From Coptis chinensis (Eukaryota; Streptophyta; Magnoliopsida; Ranunculales; Ranunculaceae), in the NCBI GenBank assembly GCA_015680905.1, contig CM027380.1, positions 49,636,001-49,700,000 on the forward strand: DNA of 64,000 bases. The letters are read 5' to 3'. Below the pieces are notes generated by a model that searched no databases, was not told the origin of the DNA, and was given only the letters and a program-made list of their open reading frames with translations. Shown here one piece after another: positions 44,724 to 55,929 of the stretch (positions are counted from its first letter, which is position 1; every line of letters starts with the position of its first letter). The position numbers were made by a program, and so were the translations under genes.

Positions 44724-45628
44724 CGGGCCATTTGTTTTTGCCTCTTATAAGACCTTGAGATGTTATAACCTCTTATAAGATGTGGCCCAGTGATTTTGGA
44801 CATTTTTTTAGTTTGTTTTTTGCCTCTTATAAGAGGCATTTTACTAGAAATGTCTTATAAGAGGCTCCAATTCTATAAGTACCAAAATTGGATCTACTTA
44901 AATTCTATAAGTCTTATAACTTGAAAAATGACTCAAACACCCCCATTCATATACCCCTAGCCTCATTTCTCTCTTTTTCCCTTTTCATTATCTTATTCTC
45001 CAAATAACTTCATTGCCCTAGCCACCACCGGCTACCACCACCACCACCACTGCCGCAACTACCACCACCATCATCACCTCCACCACCACTACCACCGTAC
45101 TATTAAGACTATCACTACCACCACCACCACCATGCTATTAAAATTATCACCACTTCCACTACCACCACCACCACCATCACTACGACCGTGTTATTAAGAC
45201 CAATATCATCACCTCCACTACCACTACCACCACCACCACTACCGTGCTATTAAGACAACCACCACTTCTACTACTACTACCACCACCGCGCTATTAAAAT
45301 CAATATCATCACCTCCACTACTACCACCACCACCGCCAATTAAGATAGTTTTTTAAAATTGATATTCTCATTATCAAAATCGATTTGAAACCGAAAATCA
45401 AACTATACGTTTGTTTCAAATTAATATATTCAAGTTAAATGTGATGTAAAGTAGGGTTATATTTGTCAAATAAACATCTATAAGATGTCATGTATTTGTT
45501 TTTTCTATTTTTACAAGTGCTTATAAGAGGAACTTAAAATGAAAAACAAACCACTTTATAAGACCATCTTATAACACATGGTCTTATAAGACCCTCTTAT
45601 AATTTAACCCAAAAAAATAAATAGCCCC
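44724..45628. mobile_element. Harbinger/PIF-like MITE nested in CACTA-2
   Basis: Inverted ends CGGGCCATTTGTTTTT and (reverse complement of the right end) GGGGCTATTTATTTTT, with a 3-bp TSD TTA at 44721-44723 and 45629-45631. The CTTATAAGA motif recurs many times in both subterminal regions (about 44745-44905 and 45525-45600). It has no coding capacity. The 905-bp interior holds a CCA/CTA-rich triplet region. Confidence 0.68.
45014..45340. repeat. CCA-rich triplet array inside the MITE
   Basis: About 330 bases of imperfect ACC/CCA repeats arranged as a higher-order repeat: a unit of about 60-75 bases each containing a CC(A/G)(T/C)GCTATTAA or equivalent linker (about 45097, 45130, 45188, 45246, 45288). 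Confidence 0.8.
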
Positions 45629-46031
45629 TTAGAGTTTGAAGGAAGCCGGAGACAGATGGAGGTGAGAGTGAACATGGGCCAGTAGTGTTGTGTTTCGAAC
45701 CAGTAGTGTTGTGTTTCGAATTAATGTTTTTTTAGTGGATTCGTGGGCGCTGGACCAAAAACTAGTTGGGTCAAATAGAGGGGTCAAACAGAAATAATAT
45801 GCGGGTAAATATGTAACTATTTTAGTTAAATAGTCACAAATAGTTCTCCACATATATACGCCTTATTTAGGGGAAAAAAAACCATTTGTGACTATTTCGA
45901 AAATGCATGTCACCAAAAAAAATTTAAAACAATCACAAAAACTTTTTTCTGCCATTTGTGACCGTTTTGAACAGAACAATCACAAATAACATTTTAAACA
46001 ATCACAAAAACCCTTTTTTGTACTAGTGCGT

Positions 46032-46241
46032 GCGAATAGCGCGGTGATATAAGCGACCCTTAATAAGCAAAACTAATCTCAAACCGCCCCTAGATTGTGT
46101 TTTTCTAGGGGTTGGTCCGTGTAGAATCCATTGCTCGTTTTGGAACAAAAATACATGACTAGTATTGTATCGAGAATCCTTTATTATAACACAGGAAAAA
46201 AAAACAAGAACTTTTATAAAAACAACAAGGAAAAGCTATTT
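46032..46241 (-). mobile_element. F, post-integrase spacer
   Basis: Non-coding. It matches E1 at 55080-55270 (GCGACCCTTA, CTCAAACCGCCC, GGAATCCATTG-type blocks). Separated from its other half at 39708-39737 by CACTA-2. Confidence 0.65.
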
Positions 46242-46604
46242 TTAACAAAAAGAGTATAAAATAAAGAAAAAGAAAATTGTATACTTGCTCCATAGAGGTA
46301 CACTACTCAAACTACGAGTAAAAGTGATAACAAGGAATATGCAAGTATACGTGGACTCAAGGCGCCGACACTTACAACCACACACTCCAAGTGGAGTGGT
46401 CAGGTTACCTTTTCTGATGCATTCCATAGAAACAGATATAAGGAAATGAAAGGATTGGAAATACATCACGGAACAGAAGATGTAATCCTCATAGATAGGA
46501 TCTTCGAGAATGGTTTCTTCTACATCCGTAGACCGTAACTCATGATAGTGTTTTAGGCGTGGACCATTAACTTGGAGGGTGTTGTTATCCTTGTAATCCT
46601 TCAA

Positions 46605-47003
46605 TTTTTTTTTGCACGCAAGTAAGGAAATTTATTAAAGAAGGAATTGTCGAAGACAATACAAGTTACATACTGTATCAACCAAAACGATAATATGTCC
46701 TAAAGGGACATTCTATCTTAGAGACAAAGTTTGGTCTACTAGAGTACCATACTGAAGTATCCTTCAATAAAGTGGATCCCTTCCTTGCTGCTGCATCCGC
46801 GCTAAAGTTGCATTCTCTCCAGACATGTGAAAGCTTCCAGTGTTGTAAACGGGCAATTGCTTGCTTCCATCTCGCTCGAAACCTCCATGGGATTGCTTCG
46901 CCATTGAATGCTTTTATAGTAACTTCTGAGTCGGCTTCAATCCATATGCAACCCCAATCCATCTCCACCGCTTTCTCGGCTGCCATGTGGGGTGACTGCA
47001 GTG
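46605..47003 (-). mobile_element. 5'-truncated LINE fragment (RNase H end)
   Basis: A poly(A) tail (T run at 46605-46613) and a TSD of at least nine bases, ATCCTTCAA, at 46596-46604 and 47004-47012. The minus-strand frame reads AAEKAVEMDWGCIWIEADSE, VTIKAFNGEAIPW and WRECNFSADAAARKG, the C-terminal RNase H-like domain of plant LINE ORF2 (E-x-DS, R-E-x-N-x-x-AD-x-x-A). It differs from the LINE at 32721-39580. The 5' end starts with a copy of flanking target sequence (see the duplication entry). Confidence 0.85.
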
Positions 47004-47046
47004 ATCCTTCAAAATGATAGCCCCATGTGGGGTGACTGCAGTGATC
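46983..47046. repeat. 24-bp direct duplication at the LINE 5' junction
   Basis: CCATGTGGGGTGACTGCAGT followed by GATC occurs at 46983-47006 and again at 47023-47046, 40 bases apart. The right copy is native integrase sequence (it encodes part of TAVTPHG on the minus strand). The left copy forms the first bases of the LINE insert. Confidence 0.85.
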
Positions 47047-48043
47047 ATGTATGGACCAGTCCATCAAGTATTTAGTTTTCCTGGAAACAGATGTAACCTT
47101 GAGTTATAAAGCAAAACTTTTTGACCAATTTTGAAATGTTTTCATAAAATATGCTTGTCATCAATTCTTTTCATGTTGGTTTTGTAATCTTCAGAGAGAT
47201 CATACACATCATTTCGAATTTTTTCGAGTTCATTTATTTGTAGCTTACACTTCCCACCTGCAGCATCGAGATTGTAATTAAGGTTTTTTATTGCCCACAG
47301 GGCGCGATGCTCTAGTTTCAATGGCAAATGACAAGGTTTTCCAAAGACAAACCTGTAGGGTGACATTCCTATAGGTGTTTTAGAAGTGGTTCGGTATGCC
47401 CATAAGGCATCATTTAGACGGAGAGACCAGTCTTTCCTATTTGGATTAACTGTTTTTTTCCTAGATACGTTTAATCTCTCGATTAGAGACTTCCACTTGA
47501 CCACTTGTTTGGGAGTGATATTGAGTTGCGACCTTGTAGGTTACTCCATATTTTTTCATGACATGTTCAAAGACTCGATTATAAAAATGTGACCCGCCAT
47601 CACTAATGATGGCTTTTTTAACACCAAATCTTGAAAAAAATGTTTTCTTTTATAAAAGACATTACAGTTTTGTTATCATTGTTATAACATGGTATGGCCT
47701 TGATCCACTTGGATACGTAGTCTACGGCGACTAGGATGTAGATGAAATCATGAGATGTGGGAAAGGTTCCCATGAAATCGATGCCCAGCACATTGAAAAT
47801 CTTTACTATGAGAATGGAATTTAAGGGCATCATATTATGTTTAGAAATACGACCAAAATGTTGGCAACGAAGGCAAGCTTTACAATGATCAAAAGCATCA
47901 CGAAAGAGTGTAGACCAATAGAATCCACATTGCAACATTTTAGATGCGGTTTTGTTTACACTAAAATGTCCTCCACAAGACTGCTCGTGACAAAAAGAGA
48001 GAATGGCAGATTGTTCCCAATCTGGAATGCAACATCGGATAAT

Positions 48044-49700
48044 CTAGTCCGGACAGTACTTGAAAAGATAAGGATCATCCCAATGATAGTACTTTACTTC
48101 TCCCAAAAATTTCTTCCACTGATTTCTATTCCACCAGGGTGGAGTGTCTTCAGTCACCAGATAGTTAACGATATCAGCATACCAAGGTGCGGACAGGATA
48201 ACACAAAGGTGCTCATCAGGAAAAGAATTTAAAATGGACTCGGAATCATTGTTGCTATCATTGGTTAATCTAGAGAGGTGGTCAACCACCACGTTTTCGA
48301 CTCCTTTTTTATCTGTAATCTCTAATGTGAACTCCGACAAGAGAAGAATCCATCAGATTAATCTCTATTTATCGTTCTTCTTCGCAAGAAGGTACCTAAG
48401 TGCTGCATGACCGGTATAAAATTATGGTGTTTGAACCTACCAAATAAGGACGAAATTTGTCTAAGGCATAGACAATGGCTAAAAATTCTTTTTCAGTGGT
48501 TGTATAATTCTGTTGAGCTTCATTTAACATTTTATTTGCATAGTAAATAACTGTTTCTGCATTATCATGTTTTTGACCCAGTACGACCCCAACAACATAG
48601 TCGCTAGCGTCACACATGAGCTCGAATGGTTTCGACCAATCAGGAGGTTGAATTATAGGAGCAGTTATTAAGGCAACTTTCAAAGTTTCAAAAGCCTTTA
48701 TACAATCTGAATTAAACTCAAAGGGTGTATCTTTTATAAGAAGATTGGTTAAAGGTTTAATAGTTTTTGAGAAATTTTGAATGAATCTTCAATAAAAACC
48801 AGTGTGGCCTAAAAAGGCTCATATATCACGAATGGTCTGCGGATTAGGTAGAGAAGAAATTTTATCTATTTTAGCTTTATCGACCTCTATACCATTTTTA
48901 GACACAAATGTGACCTAACACTATTCCCTTTTTTACCATGAAGTGACATTTCTCCGAATTAAGGACTAGATTCTTTTCCTAACAACGCGTCAATACTTTA
49001 GAAAGGTTGGATAAACAATCGTCGAAGGAATCCCCATAGAGAGAAAAATCATCTATAAAAACTTCCATGAATCTCTCCACTATATCACTAAAAATGTGTA
49101 ACATGCAGTGTTGAAATATGGCAGGTGCATTGCAGAGACCGAAGGGCATACGTGCATAAGCATAGGTTCCAAAAGGGCAAGTGAAGGTGGTCTTTTCTTA
49201 ATCGGTTTCATCAATTAAAATCTAAAAATATCCTTAGTACCCATCCAAGAAACAGTAATAAGCATGTCCTGCTAGGCGTTCAAGCATCTAATCAATAAAC
49301 GGCAAAGGAAAATGATTTTTCCTTGTGACAGCATTCAACTTCCTGTAATCAATACAAATCCTCCACATGATTGGAACTCGTTCTAGAATTAACTCTCCGT
49401 ATACATTACGAACCATTGTAATCCCAGATTTCTTTGGTACTACATGGATAGGACTAACCCATTCACTGTCAGATATAGGATAAATGATTATGGCATCCAG
49501 TAATCATAAGATCTCTTCCTACACTACTTCTTTCATAGTTGGATTTAAATGACGTTGTGGTTCTCTAGAAGTCTTAGAATTCTATTCTAGATGAATTCTG
49601 TAAGTGCAAATCTTTGGATCAATTCCTTTTATATCATCAAGATACCAACCAATTGCAGAGCGATGGTTTTGAATAACCCTAATTAGACGATTTTCTTCCT
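48044..49700 (-). pseudogene. Reverse transcriptase and RNase H of Athila-type element F
   Basis: RNase H and the link to integrase are clearest: [40 protein letters not shown] (48396-48683), then EFTLEITDKKGVENVVVDHLSRL (48044-48340). The RT proper (48690-49700) is in many short frames. On the minus strand MPFGLCNAPA-like sequence lies near 49120-49150, the F-(I/M)-DD-F-S-like block near 49040-49065, and RICIDYRKLNAVT-like sequence near 49320-49360. Numerous stops show long decay. It is syntenic with element G. Confidence 0.85.
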
Positions 49701-49984
49701 TTTTTTGTTAACTGGGATGAGATGATGATGGGATGGGTGCCATTAGAATTAGGATAAATGTATTTTAAGTCAGGAGGGAGAGTTTTTAGGTCAGATGTGG
49801 GTGATTTGGGTAACTGGGTTTCCACAAGGTTTTGTTCTTCCACAGTGAACACTTGGGCTGGTGAGTTTTCTCTATGTTTAGGTAGATCATCATCCGAATT
49901 GTACAAGGGAATGGATGCCAAACTATTACTGGTCTCTTCCATATAATGATCTGTGTCGAAATCAGAGTCTCCAAAGGATAAGAA

Positions 49985-50723
49985 TTAATGCACATCATTT
50001 TCTGGGAAGGTCTTGTCGCAATATTCTTGGACGACATTTTCTATCATACTTACTTCTCCTTCTAATTCCTCTTCCATATGCTTCTTCATAATCTTAAAAA
50101 CATTCACTTCCACTGAAAGATATCCGAAAGACATGGTCATAGCATTGGTTGTTGCCAAAAAGGGACATCCTAGAATGATAGGTATAGAATCATGAGCTAC
50201 TTCGGTGTCAAGGATGATGAAATCCATAGAGTAGTAAAAACTCTTTTACTTTGACTAAATCATTTTCAACTATGCATTTTGGGCATTTAATGGAGCGATC
50301 GGCTAATTGTAATGTCTTAGTTGTAGGTGCAAGCTCACGAAAACTAAGTTGTTTGAATAGGTAGTATGTAAGGAGATTAACGCTTACTCCAAGATCGAGT
50401 AGGGCAGTAGCTGTGTACTTATCTCCTATAATGCAAGGAATGGTCGGACAATCAGGATCTTTATACTTGATGATTCCATTAGTTTCTGTGAGGGATGGAA
50501 ATTGTTCTGTAAGGAAGGCATCTTTTGGAATGTTAGTTCTTCTTTTGTTGGTGCACATTTCCTTGAGAAATTTGGCATGTTTAGGTAAATGTTTGATGGC
50601 ATCTAAAAATGGTAGATTTATAGTTAGATTCTTGAATGTCTCTCTGATTTCATCAAAAATTTTATCATCTTTGGGTGTCATCAGGCGTGTGGGAAACGGT
50701 GCCTTTGGTTTATATTTCTTCAC
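49985..50723 (-). pseudogene. Aspartic protease of Athila-type element F
   Basis: Two overlapping frames: 50208-50723 holds LPFLDAIKHLPKHAKFLKEM (gag-protease linker), YTATALLDLGVSVNLLTYYL with the D-L-G active site, and LQLADRSIKCPK. 49985-50227 holds FIILDTEVAHDSIPIILGCPFLAT and MSFGYLSVEVNVFKIMK. These are the same blocks, in the same order, as in G at 17181-17900. One frameshift at about 50215 separates them, and a P in the usual LLPYYL is T. Confidence 0.85.
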
Positions 50724-50858
50724 TTGGTCAGGTGTGGGAGATGATGGTGTAAGAACTGGAATTGTTTTAGGGACATTGGGAGGTATCAGTTTTTCAAATT
50801 CTTTCTCTGGTAATATAGGTACTGCAACTGGTATTTCTATAGGTGCAGGATCTTTAGG

Positions 50859-52220
50859 CTAGACTACTCTATTGTCAACTATTTTGCCATAACGCAAGGT
50901 TGTGACTACCTTAATCTCTTGTGTTTCAGTGTGATCATTGGTAGCTTGTTTTTGTCTTTGATGTAACAGCTGGATTGTTTGTTTTATGGTTTCCATGATA
51001 TGTGTTTGTTGTTTCCTCAAAGATAACATCATCTCTGATGTTTTATCTAATGGGACATTAGTAGGTTGGGCAACTAGGACTAGGTCTCTTTGGTTGTTGA
51101 TTGATGGATTTTGGTAGTTCTGGTTAAAGTTGGATGGAACCATCGCTCTATTTTGATTATTGTAGGTACCTTGTCTTTATCTGAACTGATTGAATGTATT
51201 TTATGGTTGGACATGATTTGTGAACCCTGGAGGTGGTTGGTTTTGTGGATTAGTATTCCACTGAAAATTTGGGTGTTACCTCCATGGTGCATTTGGTACA
51301 TTGAAAGCACAAACTTCTTCTGGTTGAAGTGATGATATGTTGTTGAGCAAAGGATAATGGATAGATACATGATTTAGATCGAGACAGAAAGTGCATGGTA
51401 CCATATTGATGTTTATGACTGGTTGGGGAGTATGGTCTTTTTGTTTGGATGCAAGGGCATCTATCTTTCTTGTGAGGGTTTTGATTAGTATTTTCATCTC
51501 TAGATTGGATTTTACCTCAAAGATACCATTGGCTTTAGAAGTACTGGGATGGGATGTTCTGGAATTATTTGTTTCGCCCCAATGAGTACTATTTTCTGTT
51601 TAGTCTTCAAGAAAGGTTAGAGCTTCTGTAGCACCTTTATCTAAAAAGTTTCCATTACTCATGATATCCAGTGTGACTTTTTGCTCTTTGAGAAGACCTT
51701 TGAAAAAACATTAGACAAGAGTGGATTTTTCTAGTTTATGGTAAGGACATGAATGGAGTAGGTCAGAGAATCTATCCCATACTTCAGAGAATGTCTCACT
51801 CAGACTCTGTCTGAAAAACTATATCTTGCTTACTATCTCCTCTAATTTCTTCGGTGGAAAGTACTTCTTCATGAAGGATAACACTAACTTTTCCCATGTA
51901 TCAAAAGAATCGGGCTTCTGCAATAGAAGCCATGCGTGGCTCTTGCCAGCTAGAGTGAAGGGAAACACTCTCAGTTTAACCTGAACATCATAAATGCTCG
52001 GATGATTAAATGATCTACAAGCCTCATGTATCCTGCGTAGGTGTTCGTAAGGTAACTCGTGTTCGAGATCGTGAAAGACGAGTAAGAAATTGAACACGTC
52101 TGGTGGGATACGAAAATCACTATTGACCTGTGTGAGTCGTATACAAGATGGAGGGCCATATTGTAACGGTGTGTAGAAACTAGAGAGAGGCTCTTCAGCT
52201 TGAACTACTTCATCCGCCAT
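50859..52220 (-). pseudogene. gag of Athila-type element F
   Basis: The ATG at 52220 opens MADEVVQAEEPLSS. The retrotransposon gag domain is at residues about 55-133: LRVFPFTLAGKSHAWLLL and FDTWEKLVLSFMKKYFPPKK (131 residues are open before the first break). Further along, 51276-51497 has a helical segment and a degenerate zinc knuckle CTFCLDLNHVSIHY (C-x2-C-x4-H-x4-Y, the last Cys changed to Tyr), then VCAFN, and an Asn/Gln-rich tail (50859-51370) before the protease. Gag forms the particle that packages element RNA. Several frameshifts are present. Confidence 0.88.
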
Positions 52221-54088
52221 CCTAGTAGTTGGGGGATGAGAAATAGGAGTATGTCGAGATCAACGTGTTCTCCTACATGGGTAAGTTTTAAACGCGCTAA
52301 GCTTTGTATAACCTGAGCATAGTCTCATGCACGATTGTGAGACTATTTAGAATCTACTTATATGCACACATAAATGTATTGGATGCTCAAATAGCAAAAT
52401 TCGTTTGTAGCTTTGAAGTTTTTGAAATGTTTGCATGCAATGTGTAGATTAGATACTATGCCCTGTTTGAATTTAACATTAGGCGCGAAACTAGGTTTTG
52501 GGAACTACACACGTCAAGGGAGAAGTTCGCTACTTCACCAAATGGTGTGCCACCAAGAATCTCACTCATGGTATTTTTGAGGGAGGGGAGTGAGGAAGGT
52601 GGTTGGTCCACTGGAATCTGGTAGTTCACTACTCTTTTTGTTCATGCTAGATGTTTATCCTGATGGACATGACTAGATTGGCTCTGCTTGATTGATTTAT
52701 CTTTTTAGTTTGGTCTATGTGACAAATAGTTCATGCAACGTCCATTCTAAAGTTGGGCTTAATCCCACTTTTTGTTATTTTAGGGTTCGGATTTAGCCTT
52801 AGCGCTAATGTAAAGAAGAGATTGAAACATAAATCACACAATCATCCAAGCATGCTTAGTAACACACAAGTATCATCTTACACTTTGTAATGAGGAGATT
52901 TAGATATTACCGCCCAAGGTGTGCATACACGACCCTTGGGGTGAAGGCGACGTGGTGGGGTTGACGAAGTGTTTAGTGTCTTGCATGTCAACCCACCATT
53001 CGAGCTTTTCCTTATGGTTACAAGTTTAATTTAACTAAGACCCACAAGTCGGGTCGAAATGTGGCAAAGCCAATAAGATACAATTGGTTGCCTTCGTGGG
53101 CCTAAATCAAATTTGCTTTCGTGGGCTTAAAACTATGAAAGCGGTAAACACGAAAATTTAACTACGTTTAGCTAATTAACTATTCACTAATGATTAATTA
53201 AACAAAATACGTAAAAGTTTGGAATGTGTTCGTCAAAGATTGGAACTTCAACCCCCAAGTTGGGTTGAGATGCGCGACCGTGATGTTACACTATTCGCCA
53301 CGCACATCCAACCGGTCCAAGTTGGTTGAATCCCCAACTCTTGGTAAGTAAACTTAAACCAATCAAAAGACTAAACTTCCAAAACTTAAACTATTTTGTA
53401 CTTATCCTAATTAAATTTTTTGTATTTTGACTTAACTTAATGATATTATCTTAATCTAATCATGCATAAACAACAATTAATAGAATATAAAACCTAATCA
53501 TGCTACTAAACTAATTTTAATGTTTAATTTTGATGATGGATTACTAATTCTTTTTAATTAATAAATATTTTTAAATTTTAAATTCCTTTTTTAATTGAAT
53601 TTTTGGTTTTGAAAACTCAAAACTTTGCAAATCTATCTACTTTTTATCTACTAACAGTTGAATTAAAAATACTAGGGGTATTACAGTAGACTTACACACG
53701 AAGATTCCGAGCCAACGGAATCTTTGTCGGAGAAAAAATCGAGGGGTGGGCGAAGCGAACGGGCGGACGCTTGTCATATCTGGCCTGGTGAATGATGTGT
53801 GGATCGTGTAATACGTATCGACATGTGCGATCAGACGACGCGCTGGGTGCGTATGTGACAAGCGAGGCGAGGGTTCTTTTTCTCTGTTTGCGCTCGTTTT
53901 TCTCCAGTAGTTTCCGGTGATTTCTCTCGTGCTATTCTCAGGCTCCGTTTACTCAGAAGTGTACTGGAAACAGGCGAAAAAAAAACATCAGTAATGAAAT
54001 AAATGAAAAAAACTTAAAAAAAATTGAAAGTAAGATTAAGAAGAAGAGTTCGATGAGTGAATTTTTTTCTCCATCTTCCTCTTTCCAT
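52221..54088 (-). mobile_element. F, 5' leader
   Basis: Non-coding leader between gag and primer-binding site. The block at 52530-52640 (on the plus strand CACCAA(A/G)TG(G/A)TGTGC, then GAGGAAGG(T/G)GGTTGG) is conserved in E1 at 57165-57260. Otherwise AT-rich. Short frames here (53637-53861) show no motif. Confidence 0.6.
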
Positions 54089-54111
54089 TTGGATCCATGA
54101 CGGCGGCACAA
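54089..54111 (-). other. Primer-binding site of F (tRNA-Asp type, degenerate)
   Basis: Directly inside the 5' LTR the minus strand reads TGTGCCGCCGTCATGGATCC, similar to the Athila primer-binding site and to the one in E1 at 58366-58388 (TGGAGCCGCTGCCGGAGAT). Two or three bases separate it from the LTR. Confidence 0.6.
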
Positions 54112-54113
54112 TT

Positions 54114-55017
54114 TGAATAGAAGATAATAGTAGTGGTGTTGAGGGTTGTGTTGTTCATCTTAAATCCTTTGGTTGGGGGAGTGGATTGATGGGTGAAAAG
54201 CTCACTTTCTAGTCTTTCTAATCTTTCTTGCTCTTGTTCTTAAGTTTTAATGGTAGAAACACTAGTTCTTTATCTAGAATAGTTTGAAATCTTAAACACA
54301 GTTAAGGATTTAATAGAGAAACATGTATGAAAATAGGTTGGATAAATATCTTGCTCACAAAGTCATACTCATTGGAACTTGTCAAATTAGTATAACTAGT
54401 GTTTTGGGATTGAATCAAAGATGAGATAAGTAATGAAAATTTGTATTGAAAAGAAGAATGAAATCTTGTATTAAAGATAATATTGAAAAATTGTATTAAA
54501 TCACTTAAAGCTTGAAGAACATAAAAATAGAAAACAAGTAAGTAACAAATTATACTATTAATTTAAGACATATTATCTACTCCTAATGACCAAAGATTAG
54601 CTCTAGGGTAAGGTTCTTTCTTTACAACTTTGGTTTATATAGGACACCAATTACATAATTGCCCTTCCTTCTAGAAACAACCTTTAAGCTTTGTGGGCTT
54701 TTGACTTAAACCCATACAATTGAATTCTTGATTTTGGCTTTAAGTCCCTGAGTCCATAGCTTTTAGCTTTGAGTCCTTGAGTCTTTGAGAGTTGACTTTG
54801 ACTTTCCGACACTTTTGCTCCTAAGCTGGAATCTTCCCAAGCAGCGTCAATAGCAATCTTTTTTGTGCTAAAATGAAATGTATTAGGAATATACGTCATA
54901 AATGGCTTGTATCCTGCAAAAGGTAGCAACAACTATAAGTTGTATGTTCATTAAGCATAAGAAGGGCATAATTAAAGTATTGTACAGGTAATAAAACACA
55001 CATTTGGGGACTGATCA
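54114..55017 (-). mobile_element. 5' LTR of Athila-type element F
   Basis: 904 bp, TGAATAGAAG to GGGGACTGATCA, paired with 757-1654. A minus-strand TATA box (CCTATATAAACC) lies at 54633-54644. It is followed by the TSD GTGAG at 55018-55022. The primer-binding site to its left fixes it as the 5' LTR. Confidence 0.9.
54633..54644 (-). promoter_or_regulatory. TATA box in the F 5' LTR
   Basis: The minus strand reads CCTATATAAACC, about 370 bases inside the LTR from its U3 end. The same motif is in the 3' LTR at about 1271-1282, and CCTATATAAAGAGG is present in LTRs A, B and C. Confidence 0.6.
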
Positions 55018-55022
55018 GTGAG
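55018..55022. repeat. Target-site duplication of F, right copy (GTGAG)
   Basis: Identical to 752-756. The sequence after it (CAAGGGACAACTGG...AGACAGAAAGTGCA) continues the gag-like sequence left of 752, as shown by the uninterrupted homologue at 51345-51396. Confidence 0.88.
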
Positions 55023-55076
55023 CAAGGGACAACTGGTATCTATATAATTTAAACTAAGACAGAAAGTGCAAGGTGA

Positions 55077-55929
55077 TATGGGCGACCCTTAGTAACACAT
55101 AACTGATCCTCAAACCGCCCTTAAAAGAATGGAGATTGAGTACTTCTAAGGGTTTGTCTACGTGGAATCCATTGCCCATTTTATTTTTGGAAAATCACAT
55201 CACTATTAATGTATTGAGAATCATCTATTATAAGAACATAGAAAAACAACTATTTTGAAAAAGAATTGTAAAAGAAAGAAAAAAAAAATGTATACTCGCT
55301 CCACAGGTTCACACTTACTCAAACGACGAGTAAAAAGTGTTTTACAAAGAATATACGAGATATACGTAGACTAAGGCTCCAACACTTACAACCACACACT
55401 CTAAGTGGAGTGGTCCGGTTACCTTAAGGATGCACTCCCATGGAATGCATCAAGAAAACATAACATGAATCTTGTATAGTCAGATATTCAAGACTATATG
55501 TGGGCTCATTTTAAGTCAGATTCTCCAAGACTATGCATAAGATGGATGATATGCTGTTAACTATATACTAATAGTTTAAAGAGTTGGGGATTTTTATAGA
55601 AAAACATATGAAAACATACACCCCCAAACAAAATGAAATGATATATTTGGAGTGTAAGATGCAGAATGATAAGAGAATGCTTATGTAACCCATCATGAAA
55701 CTTGAGCAATAACCTGTCATGTTTGAATGGTCCAAAAGAGTGAGACGTTGGTAGTAGATGTCCTTCATGAGGCTCGAATGATGTGGAATAGAACATACTA
55801 GGTTTCTCAACTACTGAATTGCTGGACTTTTGTGTTTGTATATTGGGCAAAGTCTCTTTATTGGGAAGGTTTATAAAATTATGAATGATCTCAAAGGCAA
55901 TTGGCTTAAGTGCGAATTTGAGGTTTCTT
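55077..55929 (-). mobile_element. E1, post-integrase spacer and degenerate region
   Basis: 55080-55450 matches F (46036-46440) and, in the CACACACTCTAAG block, G (13935). The frames at 55557-55850 are not convincing genes. Because gag sequence lies immediately to the right (55930-57019), the protease, RT and integrase of E1 have been deleted or were never present. Confidence 0.6.

Larger units (their letters stand above)
39738..46028. mobile_element. CACTA-2 (En/Spm-type), non-autonomous, 6.3 kb
   Basis: Starts CACTACAAGAAAAAAGG and ends CCTTTTTTGTACTAGTG, with a perfect 3-bp TSD CGT at 39735-39737 and 46029-46031. The ends carry arrays of AATAGTGACAAAA/CCGTCACAAA-like motifs (left about 39770-40020, right about 45830-46015), as in other CACTA subterminal regions. 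It contains a transposase-like remnant near the left end, a captured nucleotidyltransferase fragment, and a nested Harbinger-like MITE. The region 40600-43700 is AT-rich with no gene I can support. Inserted in F between integrase and env-like ORF. Confidence 0.92.
46242..47938 (-). pseudogene. Integrase of Athila-type element F, interrupted by a LINE fragment
   Basis: From the right: CGFYWSTLFRDAF, CKACLRCQHFG (zinc part), the first catalytic Asp in LGIDFMGTFP, YVSKWIKAIPC, then after a break [37 protein letters not shown] and the C-terminal domain (LYNSRLHLFPGKL, WTGPY, then LQVNGPRLKHYHEL). The second Asp lies in the broken stretch ([14 protein letters not shown] on the minus strand, about 47585-47625), and the Glu block near 47490-47530 is degenerate. 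The LINE fragment at 46605-47003 sits between the WTGPY and LQVNGPRL blocks. The gene order and motifs match element G, but the copy is clearly non-functional. Confidence 0.87.

Noticed and set aside
45014-45340. CRISPR-like or minisatellite array
   Set aside because: Imperfect CCA triplets without spacers, inside a MITE.
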